Part shown: piece by piece, positions 58,830-64,000 of the stretch
Numbering within the stretch: the stretch's first letter is position 1
Layout of the letters: every line of letters begins with the position of its first letter
Assembly: GCA_017395085.1 (NCBI GenBank)
Contig: JAFPWF010000002.1
Coordinates: 54,394 to 118,393, forward strand
Reading direction: 5' to 3'
DNA: 64,000 bases
Source: Oscillospiraceae bacterium
GTDB lineage: Bacteria > Bacillota > Clostridia > Oscillospirales > Oscillospiraceae
The notes under the pieces: generated by a model
The model's database searches: none
What the model saw: only the letters and a program-made list of their open reading frames with translations
Told to the model about the DNA's origin: nothing
Position numbers and translations under genes: made by a program

Positions 58830-59392
58830 AAATGAGCAACAGCACGAAAGTAATTACCGGACCGAACACCATCTTCTCTTATCTGACGGTCCTGGAACCG
58901 AAAACACCCATCGGCGGGGGTACGCCGAAATACAGCGTGAGCCTGATCATCCCGAAGACGGATACCGCGACCATCCAGAAGATCAAGGACGCGATCAAGG
59001 CAGCCTATGAAGAGGGCGAGAGCCGCCTGAAGGGCAACGGCAAAACCGTGCCCAGGCTGGAGGACATCCGCACTCCCCTGCGCGACGGCGACAGGGACCG
59101 GCCGGACGACCCCGCGTACAAAAACGCTTACTTTGTGAACGCGAGCAGCGCGAACAAGCCGGGCATTGTAGGCGCGGACCTGCAGGAGATCATCGACCCG
59201 CACGAGCTCTACTCCGGCATCATCGGCCGGGCGAGCATCTCGTTCTTCGCATACAACTCGAACGGGAACCGCGGGATTGGCTGCGGCCTGAACCACCTGA
59301 AGAAGCTGAAGGACGGAACCCCGCTTGGCGGGTTCAGCCGTGCGGAGGACGACTTCGCCGGGCTGGACGACGAGGAAGATTTCCTCGCATAA
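58826..59392 (+). CDS. DUF2815 protein (probable phage ssDNA-binding protein)
   Basis: The 188 residues match DUF2815: KVITGPNTIFSYLTVLEPK, GGTPKYSVSLIIPKTD, YKNAYFVNASSANKPGIV and SFFAYNSNGNRGIGCGLNHLKKL. The acidic C-terminal tail (RAEDDFAGLDDEEDFLA) is like those of SSB and T7 gp2.5 proteins. It overlaps DUF2800 by ATGA and is followed by a terminator. Confidence 0.88.
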   Translation: MKMSNSTKVITGPNTIFSYLTVLEPKTPIGGGTPKYSVSLIIPKTDTATIQKIKDAIKAAYEEGESRLKGNGKTVPRLEDIRTPLRDGDRDRPDDPAYKNAYFVNASSANKPGIVGADLQEIIDPHELYSGIIGRASISFFAYNSNGNRGIGCGLNHLKKLKDGTPLGGFSRAEDDFAGLDDEEDFLA

Positions 59393-59404
59393 CAAGCTGA
59401 CCGG

Positions 59405-59446
59405 GAGGGGCCGGGACTTTCTCCCTTTCACCCGGCCCCTCATTTT
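59405..59446 (+). terminator. Terminator after DUF2815
   Basis: Perfect 11-pair stem GAGGGGCCGGG / CCCGGCCCCTC with a 15-base loop, then ATTTTA. It lies between DUF2815 and the HNH gene, within the early operon. Confidence 0.75.
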
Positions 59447-59458
59447 AAGGAGATAACC

Positions 59459-59980
59459 ATGGAAACTGAAATATGGAAAGACATCCCGGGTCTTGAAGGC
59501 AAATATCAGGCCAGTAATCACGGCAGGATCCGCAGTCTTGACCGCTATGTGGATTACCACTGCGGAGACAGATGCTACCGAAGGCTGCGCAAAGGCAGAA
59601 TTATACGGCTTCCGGCCAGAGACCGTACAGGACACCTCGGATTCCATATCGGGCACATCCCTAAAGTGTACGCACATCAAATGATTGCTTCGGCATTCCT
59701 CGGTGCGTGCCCGGAAGGCATGATGGTGCTGCACAACAACGGAGATCCCGCTGACAACCGCCCGGAAAACCTGCGCTTCGGAACCGCAGCCGACAATGAC
59801 CATGACATCTACCGTCAGGGAGGGAAACGGCACAAGCTCGACCTGCACGACGTGGAAGGCATCCGTTTCGGCGTGTACTGCGGTCACACGGACAAGGAGC
59901 TGGCCTGGAACTTCGGCGTGGACCGTACCATGATCAACCGGATCCGAAACCGGAAACGTTACGGATGGTGTGAAATATGA
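59459..59980 (+). CDS. NUMOD4/HNH homing-type endonuclease
   Basis: The 173-residue protein starts with a NUMOD4 domain (EIWKDIPGLEGKYQASNHGRIRSLDR), followed by an HNH core (AHQMIASAFLGACPEG, HNNGDPADNRPENLRFGT) and a C-terminal HTH (AWNFGVDRTMINRIRNRKRYG). Free-standing enzymes of this kind insert themselves next to conserved phage genes. It overlaps the polymerase start by ATGA and has an AAGGAG site. Confidence 0.9.
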   Translation: METEIWKDIPGLEGKYQASNHGRIRSLDRYVDYHCGDRCYRRLRKGRIIRLPARDRTGHLGFHIGHIPKVYAHQMIASAFLGACPEGMMVLHNNGDPADNRPENLRFGTAADNDHDIYRQGGKRHKLDLHDVEGIRFGVYCGHTDKELAWNFGVDRTMINRIRNRKRYGWCEI

Positions 59981-61959
59981 AATCACTGAGTATAGATCTG
60001 GAAACCCGCAGCGGAGCAGACATCTCCAAATGCGGGGTATACCGCTACGCGGAAGATGACGATTTCGACATCCTACTCTTTGGCGTCAGCGTGGACGGCG
60101 AACCTGTCACCGTCTACGACATTGCCAACGGCGAACTGCCGCCTGAAGAGATCCTCGCGGCCCTTGCCGACGGCAGCGTCACCAAGTGGGCCTACAACGC
60201 CAGTTTTGAACGGGTATGTCTGAGCAGCTGGCTGAAGAAACACAGGCCGGAACTCATACCGGGTTATCACGGGCTCCCCTACCTCGATCCCGTCGGATGG
60301 CGGTGCAGCATGGTACTGGGAGCCTATAACGGCCTGCCGCTCGGTCTCGGCCTGTGCGGAGCCGTACTGGGGCTGGAACAGCAGAAAATGGCGGAAGGCA
60401 AGGAACTGATCCGCAAGTTCTGCATCCCAGAAAAGGACAATAGCGAGGCTCAAAAACAGGAAACCCTGTTTCATACCGGCAGATTTACCCAGCCTTCTGA
60501 TGACCCTCCGGGCTGGGAGCGCTTCAAGGCATACAACAAACGGGATGTGGAAGTGGAAATGCAGATCCAGCAGAAGCTGAAGAACTTCCCGGTCCCGGAC
60601 CGTGTCTGGGAGGAATACGCTCTGGACCAGGAAATCAACGACCGGGGCATCATGATTGATACGGAGTTCGTAAAGCAGGCTATGAAAATGGACGCCAGCG
60701 CCAGGGCGAAGCTCACCAGGTGCATGCAGGATCTGACCGAGCTGGAAAACCCGAACTCGGTCCCGCAGCTGAAAGGCTGGCTGGAAAGCCGTGGACTGAA
60801 GGTAGACAGCCTCGGCAAAAAAGAAGCAAAAGCCCTGATCAAGGAAACAAACGATCCGCTGGTACAGGAAGTGCTCAGCCTGCGGCTGCAGGTTGCCAAG
60901 AGCAGCGTACGGAAGTACGAGGCGATGCTGAACTCTGTCTGTAAAGACGGCAGATGCCGGGGCATGTTCCAATTCTACGGTGCGAACAGAAGCGGCCGCT
61001 GGGCCGGGCGGATGATCCAGCTGCAGAACCTGCCACAGAACAAACTCCCGGACCTGGATGTGGCCCGGGCGCTGGTGAAAGCCGGTGACGAGGAAACCGT
61101 GACATTGCTTTACGGCGAAGTACCGGCCGTCCTTAGTGAACTGGTGAGAACCGCATTCATCCCCGGAAACGGGAGCAAGTTTACGGTGGCAGACTTCTCT
61201 GCCATTGAAGCCAGGGTGCTGGCTCACCTTGCCGGCGAACGCTGGCGGGAACAGGTCTTTACAGAAGGCGGAGATATCTACTCTGCCAGCGCGAGCAAAA
61301 TGTTCGGTGTGCCTGTCAAAAAGCACGGCATCAACGGGGAGCTGCGACAAAAGGGCAAGATCGCCGAACTTGCGCTTGGCTACGGCGGCAGCGAGGGTGC
61401 CCTCAGGAGCATGGGCGCTTTGGAACTGGGCATGAAAGAGGAGGAGCTGTCTGAACTGGTGCATGCCTGGAGATGGGCAAACAAACGTATTGTCAAATTC
61501 TGGTGGGACGTTGACAAGGCTGCAAAGCAGGCGATCCGGGAACGGGTTACTGCCGTTGTCGGAAAGATCAGCTTCGAATACAAATGCGGGTTGCTGCGCA
61601 TCACACTCCCTTCCGGACGGGAGCTGAACTATGTAAGACCCAAAATCGAACCCGGGCGGTACGGCGACGACATCATCACCTACGACGGTCTGGACGTTAC
61701 CAAACACTGGGACCGCATTGAAACCTATGGCCCGAAACTGGTGGAAAATATTGTGCAGGCTATAAGCCGCGACCTGCTGGCCGATGCCATGAAGCGCCTG
61801 TGGCAGTACCCCATCGTCGGTCATGTGCACGACGAGGTGATTATCGAAGAGGATGATCCTGAGGAGATTTGCCGGCTGATGAGCCAACCGGCAGACTGGC
61901 TGCCAGGGTTAAAGCTGAAAGCGGACGGATACACCTGCCGGACATACCGCAAGGATTAA
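59977..61959 (+). CDS. Phage DNA polymerase, family A
   Basis: The 660-residue polymerase has a 3'-5' exonuclease domain with SIDLETRSG (Asp7, Glu9) and a family A polymerase domain with [20 protein letters not shown] (motif A), the O-helix equivalent [21 protein letters not shown] and [13 protein letters not shown] (motif C). There is no 5'-3' exonuclease domain, as usual for phage enzymes. It should replicate the element together with the primase-helicase. Confidence 0.93.
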   Translation: MKSLSIDLETRSGADISKCGVYRYAEDDDFDILLFGVSVDGEPVTVYDIANGELPPEEILAALADGSVTKWAYNASFERVCLSSWLKKHRPELIPGYHGLPYLDPVGWRCSMVLGAYNGLPLGLGLCGAVLGLEQQKMAEGKELIRKFCIPEKDNSEAQKQETLFHTGRFTQPSDDPPGWERFKAYNKRDVEVEMQIQQKLKNFPVPDRVWEEYALDQEINDRGIMIDTEFVKQAMKMDASARAKLTRCMQDLTELENPNSVPQLKGWLESRGLKVDSLGKKEAKALIKETNDPLVQEVLSLRLQVAKSSVRKYEAMLNSVCKDGRCRGMFQFYGANRSGRWAGRMIQLQNLPQNKLPDLDVARALVKAGDEETVTLLYGEVPAVLSELVRTAFIPGNGSKFTVADFSAIEARVLAHLAGERWREQVFTEGGDIYSASASKMFGVPVKKHGINGELRQKGKIAELALGYGGSEGALRSMGALELGMKEEELSELVHAWRWANKRIVKFWWDVDKAAKQAIRERVTAVVGKISFEYKCGLLRITLPSGRELNYVRPKIEPGRYGDDIITYDGLDVTKHWDRIETYGPKLVENIVQAISRDLLADAMKRLWQYPIVGHVHDEVIIEEDDPEEICRLMSQPADWLPGLKLKADGYTCRTYRKD

Positions 61960-61973
61960 GCGAGGAGACTGTC

Positions 61974-62888
61974 ATGAAAACCGAACCCTTATCACGATAT
62001 GACGAGGAGTTTTATCCCGAAGAGGATTTGCAGGACTATGAAGAATCGAATGACAGCAGCCCAGCCGATGATTCTCTGACGCTGTACCTCGATAATGTCG
62101 GGAAATATGCGAGGCTTACGCCGGAAGAAGAGGTCAAACTGGCTGCGGCCGCGGCCGCCGGCGATGAAACTGCCAGACAGAAGCTGATCGAAGCGAACCT
62201 CCGCCTGGTGGTCTCCATAGCAAAGTACTATACCGGTAACGGTCTCCCTCTGGAAGACCTGATCCAGGAAGGCAATATCGGCCTGATGAAAGCAATAGAT
62301 CGATTCGATCACAGCATGGGATACAGGCTTTCCACCTATGCGGGCTGGTGGATCCGCCGATCCATCATGCTGGCACTCGCCCACCAGGACCGGCTGATCC
62401 ACCTGCCTGAAAAAAAGATGTGGGCCGTTTACAGGATTAACCGTGCAAGCCGGCGACTGCAGCAGAAACAGGGCTATACGCCTGACGCGGAACAAATTGC
62501 CGAGGAACTGGGCATGCCGCTGGAAGAGGTGCAAACATACCAGGTATATGCGCAATACACTTGCAGCATCGACGCCCCAATTGTATTGGACGGAAAAGAA
62601 CTGCTGATCGACCAGATTGAAGCGGGTGAAGCTGCAGATCCCGAGGAAATGATCACCGACTCCCTGCTGAAAGAGCAGATCCGCAAGGCCCTCGCGACGC
62701 TGCATCCGCGTGAAAGGCGGATACTGGAGCTTCACTACGGTCTGACCGGAGAGGAACGGCTCTCACTGAGGGAAATCGCACAGGACTACGGGGTCAGCCC
62801 GGAACGGATCAGGCAGATTGAAGCGAATGCCATCCGGAAGCTGCGCCGCCCGGAATGCGCTGAAATGCTGAAGGACTTTATTTATTAA
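61974..62888 (+). CDS. RpoD-like sigma factor of the element
   Basis: The 304-residue sigma-70 protein carries region 1.2 ([23 protein letters not shown]), region 2 ([56 protein letters not shown]), region 3 and region 4 with [29 protein letters not shown]. Region 1.1 is missing, but an acidic N-terminal tail is present. This is a primary-type, not ECF-type, sigma factor. ATG 61974 follows CGAGGAG; the longer open frame overlaps the polymerase gene. Confidence 0.92.
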   Translation: MKTEPLSRYDEEFYPEEDLQDYEESNDSSPADDSLTLYLDNVGKYARLTPEEEVKLAAAAAAGDETARQKLIEANLRLVVSIAKYYTGNGLPLEDLIQEGNIGLMKAIDRFDHSMGYRLSTYAGWWIRRSIMLALAHQDRLIHLPEKKMWAVYRINRASRRLQQKQGYTPDAEQIAEELGMPLEEVQTYQVYAQYTCSIDAPIVLDGKELLIDQIEAGEAADPEEMITDSLLKEQIRKALATLHPRERRILELHYGLTGEERLSLREIAQDYGVSPERIRQIEANAIRKLRRPECAEMLKDFIY

Positions 62889-62901
62889 TCACATAGCTGC
62901 A

Positions 62902-62934
62902 AAAGGAGAAGCCCTGTGCGCCGGCTTCTCCTTT
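62902..62934 (+). terminator. Terminator after the sigma factor gene
   Basis: Perfect 12-pair stem AAAGGAGAAGCC / GGCTTCTCCTTT with a nine-base loop; lies in the convergent gap. Confidence 0.85.
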
Positions 62935-62953
62935 CCATTGATTAACCTAAACC

Positions 62954-63547
62954 TTACAGAACTGCGCCGCCTTCAAAAAATTCGACGGCAATCTCGCGGA
63001 TTCTAACACGGGCATACTTCACTGTGTCACGCGTAACCCGCAGCATCTGTCCGATCTCCGGTTCCGTGTACCCCTCTCCCCGCAATTTCAGGATTGCAGC
63101 ATACCTCGGATTAATCTGTTTCAGGTGCTCCAAGAACTGAACCGCATTCAGCCGCGGCAGGCAGTCTGAGTCCGGATCTACCCAGTCCATCCCCTCCTCC
63201 TGCAGAAAATCCAAACTGACCTGACGCGGCAGCTTCTCATCCTTACCAAAGGGGCACTCCTCGCAGGAGTTGCCCACCGGGCAAGCACGCAGTGTTCCGC
63301 GCGCACCGGATATCACGCAACGGTTACTCCGCTTTTCCTGCAGATACCGCTGCCGGAGATCCCGCAGCATCTCCCTGCAGACCTCCTCGGGCGCCGGATA
63401 CGGATATACCATGATGCACTTGTTGCCGACCATGAGAGGAACCAGATCCTTCTTCGTGATTCCGAAATCTTCCATAGCTTCTTCACTTTCAATCTCGACC
63501 GGGGCCAGGGTTTTGCCGATTGCTGCATAGATTTCTTCTTTTTTCAT
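62954..63547 (-). CDS. Phage regulator with Cys cluster and C-terminal HTH
   Basis: The 197-residue protein has an N-terminal part with helix EEAMEDFGITKKDLVPLM, a Cys motif RACPVGNSCEECPFG that may bind zinc or iron, and a C-terminal HTH (ILKLRGEGYTEPEIGQMLRVTRDTVKYARVRIREIAVEF) like sigma region 4 or LuxR-type. It may regulate element genes. Start uncertain: ATG 63547 follows AAGGAGG; ATG 63607, in the same frame, follows GGAGGT six bases away and would add 20 residues. Confidence 0.7.
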   Translation of the reverse strand: MKKEEIYAAIGKTLAPVEIESEEAMEDFGITKKDLVPLMVGNKCIMVYPYPAPEEVCREMLRDLRQRYLQEKRSNRCVISGARGTLRACPVGNSCEECPFGKDEKLPRQVSLDFLQEEGMDWVDPDSDCLPRLNAVQFLEHLKQINPRYAAILKLRGEGYTEPEIGQMLRVTRDTVKYARVRIREIAVEFFEGGAVL

Positions 63548-63549
63548 TT

Positions 63550-63643
63550 GGGGTAACCTCCTTAAAATTTCCGGAGGTACCCCGATGAAAAGGGCGCAGC
63601 TGACCATCAAGACACCTCCGTCTTGGTTTTGGTCAGCGCACCC
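63550..63643 (-). promoter_or_regulatory. Two hairpins that embed the ribosome binding sites of the regulator gene
   Basis: Hairpin 1 (63593-63643): two arms with CAAGAC/GTCTTG and GCTGACC/GGTCAGC; its loop on the minus strand is exactly GGAGGT, and the ATG at 63607 is in the stem. Hairpin 2 (63550-63583): GGGGTACCTCC pairs with GGAGGTTACCCC (one bulge) and buries the ribosome site of ATG 63547. Confidence 0.6.
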
Positions 63644-63764
63644 TAAGCGCTGCCGTTCTATAAAATTGTCGTCTCCGGAAACCGTAGGGTCGGCAGGAGC
63701 GGCCTGCCGCAGCAACCGAAGATTATGATCAGCCGGCCGTCATCGCCGGGTGATGCCTGTCAAC

Positions 63765-63789
63765 AAAAAACGGGGCCAGCAGCCCCGTT
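63765..63789 (-). terminator. Terminator after the right-edge gene, with alternative pairing
   Basis: On the minus strand: AACGGGGC TGCTG GCCCCGTT followed by a T run. The arm 63768-63784 can also pair with 63808-63824 (GGCTGTTGACCCCGTTT), an alternative that excludes the terminator. Confidence 0.75.
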
Positions 63790-63862
63790 CCCCTCTGCAG
63801 GAACGCTGGCTGTTGACCCCGTTTGGTCCTTCGCCGACGCCAATTCGCCGGCGGTACAGTCA

Positions 63863-64000
63863 TTAACTTACCAGTTTCTCACTGACGGCGCTGATGATCA
63901 GACAGCCGTCCTTCCTCCGCCTTACCTTGGCGTGGTTCTCGTCCTTCGCGGTGATCGCGATCAGGCGCTCGACAATCTGGTTGTTGTCAGGCCCGGGACG
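63863..64000 (-). CDS. C-terminal end of an unknown phage gene (cut by the window)
   Basis: An open frame enters at the right edge on the minus strand and ends in TAA at 63863-63865, giving 45 residues. It begins RPGPDNNQIVERLIAITAKD and ends CLIISAVSEKLVS, with the basic stretch KVRRRKDG in the middle. It has no start codon in the window. No family is recognised. The terminator at 63765-63789 lies downstream, as expected of a real gene end. Confidence 0.5.
   Translation of the reverse strand, partial: RPGPDNNQIVERLIAITAKDENHAKVRRRKDGCLIISAVSEKLVS

Larger units (their letters stand above)
51782..64000. mobile_element. Integrated phage-like element (left end; right end outside window)
   Basis: The left end is a partial tRNA-Arg gene with direct repeats and an excisionase-like gene. 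Inside are primase-helicase, VRR-NUC nuclease, SNF2 helicase, DUF2800, DUF2815, HNH endonuclease, DNA polymerase A and a sigma factor, the usual replication set of Firmicutes siphoviruses. No integrase, terminase, capsid or tail gene is seen in the 12.2 kb available. It is a prophage, a phage satellite or another integrative element; which one is not decidable here. Confidence 0.85.

Noticed and set aside
60073-61887. A 604-residue minus-strand open frame
   Set aside because: Antisense to the phage DNA polymerase with intact motifs; no start signal or recognisable fold.

Overview
The window looks like chromosomal DNA from a strictly anaerobic, fairly GC-rich Clostridia member, probably of the Oscillospiraceae/Ruminococcaceae type. 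The evidence is an Rnf ferredoxin:NAD+ oxidoreductase operon, the SCIFF peptide with its radical SAM maturase, a T-box leader on valS, RNase Y, an EtfAB-linked 2-hydroxyacid dehydrogenase cluster, a GH13_8-type glycogen branching enzyme and consensus TTGACA/TATAAT promoters. Species cannot be named from the sequence alone.

Layout. 1-6.8 kb: a lipoprotein-like fragment, apbE and rnfCDGEA plus a NusG-domain-II gene; RnfG carries two FMN-binding domains and no rnfB is present in the cluster. 6.8-14 kb: tRNA methyltransferase, a 2[4Fe-4S] ferredoxin, RNase Y, nicotinate phosphoribosyltransferase with a GNAT enzyme, and a galactokinase-family kinase with a NUDIX hydrolase. 13.8-20.2 kb: a reverse-strand galE-glgA-glgB block with a DUF364-like gene, then an esterase. 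20.3-29.5 kb: tRNA-Leu and tRNA-Thr, the uvrB-polA-rimI-tsaD-radC operon and glnS. 29.6-34.9 kb: a shortened thioredoxin-reductase-like flavoprotein, T-box-valS, a coiled-coil gene and signal peptidase I. 34.9-37.9 kb: the SCIFF peptide, its maturase and a coupled decarboxylase-fold enzyme. 38-45.7 kb: secreted or membrane proteins of unknown role, a DUF1508 protein, a 35-residue cationic peptide, and an operon of SGNH hydrolase, MsrA, a metallo-beta-lactamase-fold protein and a radical SAM protein. 45.9-50.4 kb: an LDH2-family dehydrogenase, a GlcD-type flavoenzyme and EtfBA. 50.5-51.7 kb: an iron-containing alcohol dehydrogenase.

From about 51.78 kb to the right edge lies an integrated mobile element. 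Its left boundary is marked by the 3' part of a tRNA-Arg(CCT) gene, cut in the anticodon loop and followed by direct repeats and an excisionase-like gene. The element carries a phage-type replication module split into two divergent arms. The left arm holds primase-helicase, VRR-NUC nuclease, SNF2 helicase and small regulators. The right arm holds a small protein, DUF2800, DUF2815, an HNH endonuclease, DNA polymerase A and a full RpoD-like sigma factor. Between the arms lies an A-tract-rich stretch bracketed by a 14-bp inverted repeat. At the right edge are a reverse-strand regulator with an elaborate leader and the end of another gene. Integrase and structural genes, if present, lie beyond the window.

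The most interesting signals are the element's architecture (split early operon, own primary-like sigma factor, hairpin-embedded ribosome binding sites, a structured non-coding tract at 54.5-54.75 kb), the double RnfG with absent rnfB, the compressed TrxB-like protein, and the SCIFF locus with its coupled decarboxylase homologue. All functional calls come from reading motifs; no database search was possible.
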